Shown here: positions 6,618 to 12,200 of the stretch, piece after piece
How the letters are laid out: the number at the start of each line of letters is the position of its first letter
Position numbering within the stretch: the stretch's first letter is position 1
From: Candidatus Parvarchaeota archaeon
GTDB lineage: Archaea; Nanobdellota; Nanobdellia; Parvarchaeales; Parvarchaeaceae
Direction: 5' to 3'
DNA: 14,412 nt
NCBI GenBank assembly: GCA_023380435.1
Contig: JAMCRB010000014.1
Coordinates: 1 to 14,412 of the forward strand
Notes under the pieces: model-generated
The model's input: only the letters and a program-made list of their open reading frames with translations
The model's database searches: none
What the model was told of the DNA's origin: nothing
Program-made: the position numbers and the translations under genes

Positions 6618-8018
6618 TCAAATGCCCCTGCTGATCAATCTTTCTATTTCGACAGGGTTAGGATACCTGTTAATGTCCCTTGCTTCTGCCAAATTTATAT
6701 CGATATAGGTATCTAATAACGAGTCTGAGAAAACGCTGTGTAAAAACTGCCTATCAGAATCCAGAGCGCTCAAAGCATCCTCCAAGTTTTTAGGGAGCTC
6801 TTTTATCCCCGCATCTCTTATTTCCTGCCTGCTCATTTTGTATATACTTTTGTTCACTGGGTCTCCCGGTTCCCTTTTGTTTATTACTCCATCCATTGCA
6901 GCCATTGCGACGGCGGAGAAAACAAGATACGGGTTAGCTGAGGTATCAGGTGCCCTGTACTCAAGCCTTTTCGTAGTTAGCATGTCCATTTTATACGCCG
7001 GAACCCTGATAATTGCGCTTCTGTTAGCGCGCCCCCATGCTATGTATATCGGGGCCTCAAAACCAGGAGTCAGCCTTCTGTAGCTATTCGTAGTGGGGGA
7101 GACTATAGCAGACAGTGCTGGCGAGTGGTAGAGGATGCCGCCTACGGCGTACCTGCCGAGCTGGCTCAGCTGAGCATAGCTATCATCCTTGTCATAGAAA
7201 AGATTAGCTGAATCTTTTGTGTCCCAGAAGCTTAAGTTTACATGCATGCCGCTGCCATTGTCGCCGAAGAATGGTTTCGGCAGGAAAGTCGCAATCTTAC
7301 CATCCATATATGCGACGTTCCTTGCTACATATTTCAGTGTCTGCACTTTGTCCGCAGTGTCCAAAAGTTTTCCAAACCTGAAATCTATTTCAACCTGCCC
7401 GTTTGTAGCGACTTCGTGGTGCGCCGCTTCTATCTTAAAATCAAAGTCATTTGACAGCATTTCTGCGATTTTTGAGCGTACGCCGTATGTTTTGTCGGAT
7501 GGCTGGGTGGCGTAATACCCTGCTTTGTACGGTATGGTTGGCGCTGTGCCCGTGGCCGGGTTCTCGCTTGAATAAATCTTATAGCCGAGGCCTGATGACG
7601 GGGTCGCATTGTCAAACTTGAAGTTATCGACTATAAAGAATTCCATCTCCGGCCCGTAAAACAAGTGGTACCCAAGACCATTTGCGTCTGCATCTGCTTT
7701 CTGGGCAGTATACCTGGGGTCCTTTTCAAACCTCTGCATGTCCCTGTTGTAATAGATATCGTTTATGATTCTTTGAGTATCCGGCTTCCACGGTAATTTT
7801 TTTGCGGTTGACATGTCCGGTTTAAGGACCATATCGCTCTCTTCTATCCCCATAAAACCGGGGATGCTGCTGCCGTCGAGCTTTGAGAACCCCTCATTTA
7901 TGTTTTCTTCCGTCATCTCCTTTCCGGAGACGATTACTTCTCGGAGCTGCCCCAAAAGATCTGTGAACTGCAGAGAGACCCACTTTGGATTGCTGTCTCT
8001 ATACGATCGGCTGCCCAT
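6618..8018 (-). CDS. glnA: Glutamine synthetase, type I
   Basis: This protein makes glutamine from glutamate, ammonia and ATP. I chose the ATG at 8018 (466 residues) over the in-frame TTG at 8030, because the TATA box at 8044-8051 sits about 30 nt before the ATG but only about 17 nt before the TTG. All GSI signatures are present: the DGSSIPGF loop near residue 48, YGPEMEFFIVD near 121, AAHHEVATNGQVEIDF near 199, NGSGMHVNLSF near 254, NSYRRLTPGFEAP near 311, and NRSAIIRVP near 332. The loop corresponding to the adenylylation site reads KSIYKMS, so the tyrosine is there, but nothing in this window would modify it. Length and an insertion around 135-180 lean towards the longer I-beta group (inference). 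Its product is the amide donor for GatCAB encoded just downstream. Confidence 0.97.
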   Translation of the reverse strand: MGSRSYRDSNPKWVSLQFTDLLGQLREVIVSGKEMTEENINEGFSKLDGSSIPGFMGIEESDMVLKPDMSTAKKLPWKPDTQRIINDIYYNRDMQRFEKDPRYTAQKADADANGLGYHLFYGPEMEFFIVDNFKFDNATPSSGLGYKIYSSENPATGTAPTIPYKAGYYATQPSDKTYGVRSKIAEMLSNDFDFKIEAAHHEVATNGQVEIDFRFGKLLDTADKVQTLKYVARNVAYMDGKIATFLPKPFFGDNGSGMHVNLSFWDTKDSANLFYDKDDSYAQLSQLGRYAVGGILYHSPALSAIVSPTTNSYRRLTPGFEAPIYIAWGRANRSAIIRVPAYKMDMLTTKRLEYRAPDTSANPYLVFSAVAMAAMDGVINKREPGDPVNKSIYKMSRQEIRDAGIKELPKNLEDALSALDSDRQFLHSVFSDSLLDTYIDINLAEARDINRYPNPVEIERLISRGI

Positions 8019-8043
8019 ATAGAAAGACAATGACTAAATTAAG

Positions 8044-8051
8044 TATATATA
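8044..8051 (-). promoter_or_regulatory. TATA box of glnA
   Basis: TATATATA lies inside the palindrome AGTATATATACT in the 36-nt gap between sod and the possible TTG start of glnA. Centred about 30 nt from the ATG at 8018, it predicts a very short leader and favours ATG over TTG as the start. Because it is symmetric it gives no direction by itself; the direction comes from glnA. Confidence 0.5.
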
Positions 8052-8066
8052 CTTTATTCCGACGGC

Positions 8067-8678
8067 TTAAGCGTATACCTTCATGAATTTTTCAAATCGC
8101 TGGTTTATGATCTCCCAGTTTAAATTGTTCAGGAAAGGCGTTAGATAGCTGGCTTTGTCTGCGCCGTAGTCAACGTAGTAAGCATGCTCATATACATCCA
8201 ATGCAAGAAGGGGTATCGCTCCAAGCACTCCGCCATTGTCATGCCCGTCAAGCAGGAAATTTCTTAGCTTGTTGTCAGTAGGGTCTATACAAAGTACAGC
8301 CCATCCTCTGGATGCCTTTGCAGTGGTTGTAAGGTCCTCCTTAAATGCATCAAAGCTGCCAAAATCCTCGGTTATCTTTTTGACTATGGCCATGCTATCA
8401 GAGAATTTGCCGTCTCCTCCGAGTATATCAAAATAAAGTTCATGAAGCAGCTGTCCTGCGGCGTTGAAAGTTTCCTCTTTTTTAAGCTCCCTAAACTCGC
8501 TGTAATTTGCGTTTACTGTCGATTTATCGACAGTTTTGAGCTTTTCATGTACAAAGTTGCGCCTGCTTACATATCCTTTGTAGTGGACGTCGTGGTGAAA
8601 ACTCAACTGTTTGGCCGACAAGCCTTTGAGTTCTTTGTATTTTAATGCTTTTACTTCATACTGTGCATCGTAGTTCAT
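8067..8678 (-). CDS. Superoxide dismutase, Fe/Mn family
   Basis: This 203-residue protein disproportionates superoxide to oxygen and peroxide. The four metal ligands can be assigned by alignment to the family: His28 (FHHDVHYKGYV), His79 (AAGQLLHELYF), Asp161 and His165 (LALDVYEHAYYVDYG). The gateway tyrosine is Tyr36 and the conserved GWAVL is at 125-129. The second-sphere position that is Gln69 in E. coli FeSOD is Gly75 here. The equivalent of MnSOD Gln146 is His146 (GHDN), a combination seen in archaeal and cambialistic enzymes, so the metal cannot be assigned safely. Without a signal peptide it is cytosolic. Unlike most genes here it has an about 45-nt leader and a near-perfect GGAGGT ribosome binding site 5 nt before the ATG. 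Peroxide from this reaction could be removed by the peroxiredoxin encoded at 9331-9777. Confidence 0.95.
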   Translation of the reverse strand: MNYDAQYEVKALKYKELKGLSAKQLSFHHDVHYKGYVSRRNFVHEKLKTVDKSTVNANYSEFRELKKEETFNAAGQLLHELYFDILGGDGKFSDSMAIVKKITEDFGSFDAFKEDLTTTAKASRGWAVLCIDPTDNKLRNFLLDGHDNGGVLGAIPLLALDVYEHAYYVDYGADKASYLTPFLNNLNWEIINQRFEKFMKVYA

Positions 8679-8683
8679 ACCTA

Positions 8684-8689
8684 ACCTCC
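8684..8689 (-). promoter_or_regulatory. Strong Shine-Dalgarno site of sod
   Basis: Minus-strand GGAGGT is separated by 5 nt (TAGGT) from the ATG at 8678. It matches the archaeal anti-SD consensus GGAGGTGATC. Most other transcript-leading genes in the window lack such a site, so sod probably has high, leader-dependent translation. Confidence 0.75.
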
Positions 8690-8747
8690 AGAATTCGGAC
8701 TTGGTGCTTGACTAGCCCGACTTGTTATTAATTTTATCAATTCATCG

Positions 8748-8755
8748 TATATAAA
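8748..8755 (-). promoter_or_regulatory. TATA box of sod
   Basis: On the minus strand this reads TTTATATA, a near-consensus archaeal TATA box, about 70 nt upstream of the sod ATG. It would place the transcript start near 8725 and give a leader of roughly 45 nt that carries the GGAGGT site. The intergenic region 8679-8847 is shared with the divergent speD promoter. Confidence 0.6.
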
Positions 8756-8817
8756 GTTTTTTTAGGCCGAGATTTGTCTGTCGAAGACGCCGTAAAAAAC
8801 GAAACAAAAAAGAATAG

Positions 8818-8826
8818 TTATTTAAA
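8818..8826 (+). promoter_or_regulatory. TATA box of speD
   Basis: TTATTTAAA is centred 26 nt before the ATG at 8848, the standard spacing for a leaderless archaeal transcript. The in-frame GTG at 8827 directly abuts this box and would not be on the mRNA, so the ATG is the better start. Confidence 0.6.
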
Positions 8827-8847
8827 GTGGAGAAATCTATTAAAAAC

Positions 8848-9300
8848 ATGAAGAAACGCAGCGTTCTTGGCAGAACCACTGAAAAAAACATCGCAAAAAT
8901 AATAGGAAAGCATGTTTTTGGTAACCTCTATGATATAGAAGAGAAATATTTGAAGGACCTTCAATTTCTTAAGACCACCATGATCGAAGCCGCTAAGATA
9001 GGAAATCTTCACATAATAGAGCTGATAGAGAAACAGTTCAATGTAATGGATTCCCCGGATCTTGGAGGAGTATCTCTGATTGCACTCATAGAGGAAAGCC
9101 ACATATCGCTGCACACCTGGCCTGAGAGCAGGTACGCCACTTTAGATATATATTCATGCGGACCGCAAAGCGACCCAGACGCAGCGTTTAAACACATAAT
9201 ATACACACTGAAGCCAAAGAGCTACAGCCTTTATAATGTCGATAGAAGCAACGTTGAAGACGCGGCAAACAGAGTGACTACAGACTTCAAGAAAGAATAA
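8848..9300 (+). CDS. speD: S-adenosylmethionine decarboxylase, prokaryotic pyruvoyl type (or ArgDC paralogue)
   Basis: This proenzyme has 150 residues from the ATG; an upstream in-frame GTG at 8827 would add seven but overlaps the promoter. It cleaves itself at Glu83-Ser84 in the hallmark LIEESHISLHTWPE, leaving Ser84 as the pyruvoyl group. His89 and Cys104 (DIYSCG) are the processing and proton-donor residues. It decarboxylates S-adenosylmethionine to the aminopropyl donor for spermidine. The C-terminal half ends with KSYSLYNVDRSN. Length is a little over the usual 110-140 residues because of the N-terminal about 50 residues before IGNLHIIEL. No spermidine synthase is nearby. In some archaea a close paralogue is an arginine decarboxylase, and I cannot exclude that here. 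It is divergent from sod, and bcp follows 30 nt later from its own TATA box. Confidence 0.88.
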   Translation: MKKRSVLGRTTEKNIAKIIGKHVFGNLYDIEEKYLKDLQFLKTTMIEAAKIGNLHIIELIEKQFNVMDSPDLGGVSLIALIEESHISLHTWPESRYATLDIYSCGPQSDPDAAFKHIIYTLKPKSYSLYNVDRSNVEDAANRVTTDFKKE

Positions 9301-9301
9301 A

Positions 9302-9309
9302 TATTTAAA
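9302..9309 (+). promoter_or_regulatory. TATA box of the peroxiredoxin gene
   Basis: TATTTAAA lies in the 30-nt gap after speD, centred 25.5 nt before the ATG at 9331. The mRNA would be leaderless and separately transcribed from speD. The same octamer is used for speD and for xth. Confidence 0.6.
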
Positions 9310-9330
9310 CCCGCAAATACATAGTAGCCT

Positions 9331-9777
9331 ATGAATTTCAAAGAAGGGGACGCCTTTCCGGATTTTTCCCTGGAAAGCGATTCTGGTTCTACTGTATCAA
9401 TAAACGACCTAAAGGGAAAAAAATCTGTCGTTTACTTTTATCCAAAGGATGACACACCAGGGTGCACCAAAGAGGCGTGTAATTTCAGGGATAATTTAGA
9501 CAAATTCGAAGAGCTCGGAGTGCCAATTTATGGGATAAGCGTAGATAGTGTAGATTCCCACAAAAAATTCAAGGCAAAGTACGGGCTTAATTTCCCACTG
9601 CTCAGCGATTCTAAGAAAGAGCTTGTAACAAAACTCGGTATAAAGTCACTTACTGGCTCAGCCCAGAGAGTCACATTTGTGCTTGATAAGGAAGGTAAAA
9701 TAATAAAAATATACCCGAACGTATCGCCGGACAAGCACTCTGATGAACTGTTTTCTTATCTATCAGAATCAAATTAA
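9331..9777 (+). CDS. bcp: Peroxiredoxin, PrxQ/Bcp subfamily
   Basis: This 148-residue thiol peroxidase reduces hydrogen peroxide and organic hydroperoxides. The peroxidatic Cys45 lies in YPKDDTPGCTKEAC, and Cys50, five residues later, is the resolving cysteine of the atypical 2-Cys PrxQ group. Pro43 and Thr42 complete the active-site PxxxT/SxxC-type loop. The C-terminal half has LLSDSKKELVTKLGIKS and the conserved Arg117 of the active site (SAQRVTFVLDKEGK). A thioredoxin-type reductant is needed but is not in the window. It sits 30 nt after speD with its own TATA box, and nth follows after 17 nt, so peroxide removal and repair of oxidised bases are probably co-expressed. No signal peptide. 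Confidence 0.96.
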   Translation: MNFKEGDAFPDFSLESDSGSTVSINDLKGKKSVVYFYPKDDTPGCTKEACNFRDNLDKFEELGVPIYGISVDSVDSHKKFKAKYGLNFPLLSDSKKELVTKLGIKSLTGSAQRVTFVLDKEGKIIKIYPNVSPDKHSDELFSYLSESN

Positions 9778-9794
9778 AACAATAGATTTTATTT

Positions 9795-10454
9795 ATGGGT
9801 GTTTTCAGATACATCAGCAACGATGAAAAGGACAAAGTAATAAACGAATTAAGGAAGAACTATCCCAATGTAAGCTACTACTTAAATTTTAACGGCCCGC
9901 TGCAGTTGCTTGTGGCAGCGATTTTGTCCGCCCAGACAAGGGATACTGTCGTAAATAATGTGACACCAGAGCTTTTCAAGGCATACAAAAACGCGAAAGA
10001 CTTTGCCGAAGCAAAAAAGAGCGAACTTTTAAAGCTGATAAGCCGCGTATCCTTCGCAGATAAGAAAGCTGATAACATAATATCAGCCTGCAGAATCATA
10101 GAAGAAGAATACGGTGGTAAGGTACCCGCAAATATGGACGAGCTCCTGAAGCTGCCGGGTGTAGGCAGAAAAACAGCGAATACAATCCTGATAAATGCAT
10201 TCGGGATCGTAGAGGGCATACCAGTAGACACATGGGTCTTGAAGTTAGCTTACAGAATAGGGTTCAGCAAAAGCACAAAACCGGAAGAAGTCGAGCAGGA
10301 CCTTATGAAGCAGGTACCAAAACAATACTGGAAAGATTTTTCATACGTGCTTAAAGAACACGGCCACAAAATATGCAAGTCGCAGTTACCTCTTTGCAGG
10401 GAATGCTTCATAAAAGAAATCTGCCCTAAAAACGGCGTCGAAAAGAAAGGATGA
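9795..10454 (+). CDS. nth: Endonuclease III (DNA glycosylase/AP lyase)
   Basis: This 219-residue base-excision-repair enzyme removes oxidised pyrimidines and cuts the strand by beta-elimination. The helix-hairpin-helix LPGVGRKTAN (120-129) contains the Schiff-base Lys126. Catalytic Asp145 follows in VDTWV. The 4Fe-4S cluster loop has exact spacing C194-x6-C201-x2-C204-x5-C210. The usual VDTHV motif has Trp147 in place of His, an uncommon change next to the catalytic aspartate (codon TGG at about 10233-10235). Length is close to the family norm of about 210-220. It begins 17 nt after bcp, probably in the same transcript. Opposite and downstream, the exonuclease III gene converges on it across 257 bp. 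It likely feeds abasic or nicked sites to Xth and PolX. Confidence 0.96.
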   Translation: MGVFRYISNDEKDKVINELRKNYPNVSYYLNFNGPLQLLVAAILSAQTRDTVVNNVTPELFKAYKNAKDFAEAKKSELLKLISRVSFADKKADNIISACRIIEEEYGGKVPANMDELLKLPGVGRKTANTILINAFGIVEGIPVDTWVLKLAYRIGFSKSTKPEEVEQDLMKQVPKQYWKDFSYVLKEHGHKICKSQLPLCRECFIKEICPKNGVEKKG

Positions 10455-10506
10455 AAATTATTTACTAAGCAGAGTAATTGAAAATGCGGCAATCCGACGT
10501 TTTACC

Positions 10507-10602
10507 TCAGTGTCCGCTGGCCAGAATGTTGTTCCTTAAGGCCAAAAACAACATTATAATCAGGTACGCTATTGCAGCCCCGATTATCAATGAATCTACC
10601 AT
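10507..10602 (-). CDS. Probable 31-residue single-pass membrane peptide
   Basis: An ATG at 10602-10600 opens a 31-codon frame ending in TGA at 10509-10507. It begins MVDSLIIGAAIAYLIIML and ends RNNILASGH. Residues about 4-22 form one strongly hydrophobic helix with an acidic residue before it and a basic residue right after, the layout of a small transmembrane peptide. GGAGGA at 10618-10613 lies 10 nt before the start, and AAATATTTAAG (10660-10650) is a good TATA box about 25 nt before the expected transcript start. No homology can be claimed and the function is unknown. A competing 40-codon frame from ATG 10624 reads as polar, low-likelihood protein. The rest of 10455-10711 holds nothing I recognise apart from short AT-rich inverted repeats. 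Confidence 0.5.
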   Translation of the reverse strand: MVDSLIIGAAIAYLIIMLFLALRNNILASGH

Positions 10603-10612
10603 TTTCTTCTTT

Positions 10613-10618
10613 TCCTCC
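10613..10618 (-). promoter_or_regulatory. Shine-Dalgarno site of the small membrane peptide
   Basis: Minus-strand GGAGGA lies 10 nt upstream of the ATG at 10602. The spacing is a little long, but the motif is one of only two clear GGAGG sites before transcript-leading genes in the window (the other is before sod). Confidence 0.45.
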
Positions 10619-10649
10619 TACCATCTATTATATATAAGACAGCAACTTG

Positions 10650-10660
10650 CTTAAATATTT
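10650..10660 (-). promoter_or_regulatory. TATA box upstream of the small membrane peptide
   Basis: Minus-strand AAATATTTAAG should start transcription near 10629, giving a leader of about 27 nt that includes GGAGGA at 10618-10613. A second AT-rich element, TTATATATAATAG (about 10637-10625), could be an alternative box with a much shorter leader. Confidence 0.45.
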
Positions 10661-10711
10661 TTGCATCCTAACGTTTTGCGGGGTTATAATAAGAACATAG
10701 TCTATGATGTC

Positions 10712-11461
10712 CTATAATATTCCCAGGGTGACTGGAGCATGGTCCGAGCCTTTTATGGCGGCAAGTATCCCTGCGGATTTTACCTTACTTTTTAATCCCG
10801 AGGATACGAGGAAATAGTCTACGCGCCAGCCTATGTTCTTTTCCCTGGAGTTGTACATGTTTGACCACCATGTGTAGTTTCCGGGGTTTTGGTCAAAAAG
10901 CCTGAAGGTATCCACATACCCCGACTCTATAAAGGAATCCATGCATCCTCTCTCTTTTGGCGTAAAGCCGGCGTTTCCGGTGTTTTGCTTTGGCCGTGCA
11001 ATATCGATATCCTTGTGGGCTATGTTAAAGTCCCCGCCGATTATTACCGGCTTTGTCTTTTCAAGTTCGGCTAAAAACTTTTTTATAGCCGTGCAGAATG
11101 AAAGTTTGTAGCCAAGGCGGGAGAGGTCCCTTCTGGAATTGGGAAAATACGCATTTACAGCGTAAAACCCACTTGTTTCTACGGTGAGAACGCGGCCTTC
11201 CGAGTCAAAATCCCCGATCCCGATGCCCTTTATTGTCCTCAACGGCTTGGACTTTGACAAGGTCATTACTCCGCTGTAGCCTGGGCGCTCCGATGGAAAG
11301 GCGGCGTAATGATAACCAAGAACGTCGAATTCCGGCGGTACCTGCTGCTTCCTGAATTCTTGAAAAAAGATTATGTCGTAATTGTTTGATTTTATGAATT
11401 TTATCAGTCCTTTGCCGATCGCGCTTTGAACTCCATTGATATTCCAGGAAAGCAGTTCCAT
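10712..11461 (-). CDS. xth: Exonuclease III family AP endonuclease
   Basis: This 249-residue enzyme cuts the backbone 5' to abasic sites and trims 3' blocking groups. Family motifs are in order: SWNINGVQS (5-13), FFQEFRK with the metal-binding Glu35, YSGVMTLSK (62-70), NAYFPNS (103-109), GGDFNIAHKDID (142-153) with the catalytic Asp/Asn pair, MDSFIESGYVDTFR (174-187), GNYTWW...GWRVDYFLVS, and the terminal GSDHAPV with the catalytic His. The usual QETK is QEFRK here, which keeps the Glu. It is transcribed leftward from its own TATA box just after the KaiC-like gene. With Nth and PolX nearby it supplies the incision step of base excision repair. No signal peptide. Confidence 0.96.
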   Translation of the reverse strand: MELLSWNINGVQSAIGKGLIKFIKSNNYDIIFFQEFRKQQVPPEFDVLGYHYAAFPSERPGYSGVMTLSKSKPLRTIKGIGIGDFDSEGRVLTVETSGFYAVNAYFPNSRRDLSRLGYKLSFCTAIKKFLAELEKTKPVIIGGDFNIAHKDIDIARPKQNTGNAGFTPKERGCMDSFIESGYVDTFRLFDQNPGNYTWWSNMYNSREKNIGWRVDYFLVSSGLKSKVKSAGILAAIKGSDHAPVTLGIL

Positions 11462-11483
11462 GAGGATAGACAGTCGCCGTATT

Positions 11484-11491
11484 TTTAAATA
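11484..11491 (-). promoter_or_regulatory. TATA box of xth
   Basis: Minus-strand TATTTAAA is centred 26.5 nt before the ATG at 11461. It abuts the 3' end of the KaiC-like gene and gives xth a leaderless transcript of its own, identical in layout to speD and bcp. Confidence 0.6.
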
Positions 11492-11493
11492 GC

Positions 11494-12189
11494 TTAGAAT
11501 ACTGGCTGGTCTTGGAATATCTTTATTCCTTTGTCGGTTATCTCAAACGGATGCATGCCGGAACTGTGAGACGAAAAGCGGAACTTGAGTATTGAAACGG
11601 TCTTCTGATAAAAGTTCTCGTTGTATATCATGGAGAGCAGTATTACGCCGTCCGACAGGTATATCGGTATCGCCAGGTCCTCTGACAGCTCCAGCTTGCT
11701 TATGTCTCCGTATCTTTCCAGCGCAATCAGCGCGGTACCGAATGACCTGAGCATCTTGAAGGTTTCGCCAAGGAGCTGCCGCTGCAGAACCTGGTCCTTT
11801 ATCTCCCATAGGAACGGGGTGAGCGGGTCCACGACTATCCTGGAATGCTTGCCTTTCCTGCTTTCCAGTATTTTTGGGAGCTCCACCGACAGAAAGTTCT
11901 TAAAATCATGACCGGACATCTTTGAGAATATGAAATTATTGTTTAGGTTTTCCCTGAATTCATTGAATCCGAGCGATTCTGCTTCCCTTAAGAATGAATC
12001 TACATCCTGTTCCAGGCTTATGTAAAATACCTTCTCCCCGTCAACAAGCCCCTGACGCAGGAACTCTGTGGAGAATATGCTCTTGCCCGCTCCCGGGGAT
12101 CCATATAGGACTATAATGCTGTTTTTTACCATCCCTCCGCCGGAGAGTGCATCGAATCCGCTTATACCACTTTTTATGCGTTCAACCAT
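11494..12189 (-). CDS. Single-domain KaiC/RadA-like RecA-superfamily ATPase
   Basis: This 231-residue protein has one KaiC-type RecA fold. Walker A is GSPGAGKS (30-37), the catalytic glutamate is probably Glu60 in FYISLEQD, and Walker B is RIVVDP (117-122). The KaiC C-terminal signature appears as LKFRFSSHSSGMHPFEI (201-217), followed by GIKIF. Circadian KaiC has two such domains, and archaeal single-domain members are mostly uncharacterised ATPases proposed to work in signalling or DNA-linked processes. There is no DNA-binding helix-hairpin-helix or zinc domain as in RadA or Sms, so it is not a recombinase. It starts 11 nt after polX, so it is probably co-transcribed with that repair polymerase (inference: possible helper or regulator). 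It is cytosolic. Confidence 0.85.
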   Translation of the reverse strand: MVERIKSGISGFDALSGGGMVKNSIIVLYGSPGAGKSIFSTEFLRQGLVDGEKVFYISLEQDVDSFLREAESLGFNEFRENLNNNFIFSKMSGHDFKNFLSVELPKILESRKGKHSRIVVDPLTPFLWEIKDQVLQRQLLGETFKMLRSFGTALIALERYGDISKLELSEDLAIPIYLSDGVILLSMIYNENFYQKTVSILKFRFSSHSSGMHPFEITDKGIKIFQDQPVF

Positions 12190-12200
12190 ACAAGTCTAAA

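Noticed and set aside
8019..8030. TTG start for glnA, adding four residues.
   Set aside because: It lies only about 17 nt from the TATA centre, so it is probably upstream of the transcript start, and an ATG follows four codons later.
8827..8847. GTG start for speD, adding seven residues.
   Set aside because: The GTG directly follows the TATA box at 8818-8826 and would not be transcribed; the ATG at 8848 is 26 nt from the box and keeps all conserved motifs.
10463..10482. Short hairpin (TTACT/AGTAA) after the nth stop as a terminator.
   Set aside because: A five-pair stem in AT-rich sequence is within chance expectation and lacks supporting features.
10502..10624. A 40-codon frame on the minus strand from ATG 10624 overlapping the membrane peptide.
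   Set aside because: It gives a polar, unstructured sequence with no recognisable segment; the other frame has a ribosome site and a clear membrane helix.
10455..10711. Search of the longest gap for a tRNA, small RNA or CRISPR repeats.
   Set aside because: No cloverleaf, T-loop GGTTCGA-type box or spaced direct repeats could be seen; only the small peptide and its promoter elements explain the region.
10680..10720. AT-rich inverted repeat (CATAG-T-CTATG) near the xth stop codon as a terminator or operator.
   Set aside because: The stem is only five pairs and AT-rich sequence produces such repeats often; there is no U-run tied to it and archaeal terminators do not need hairpins.
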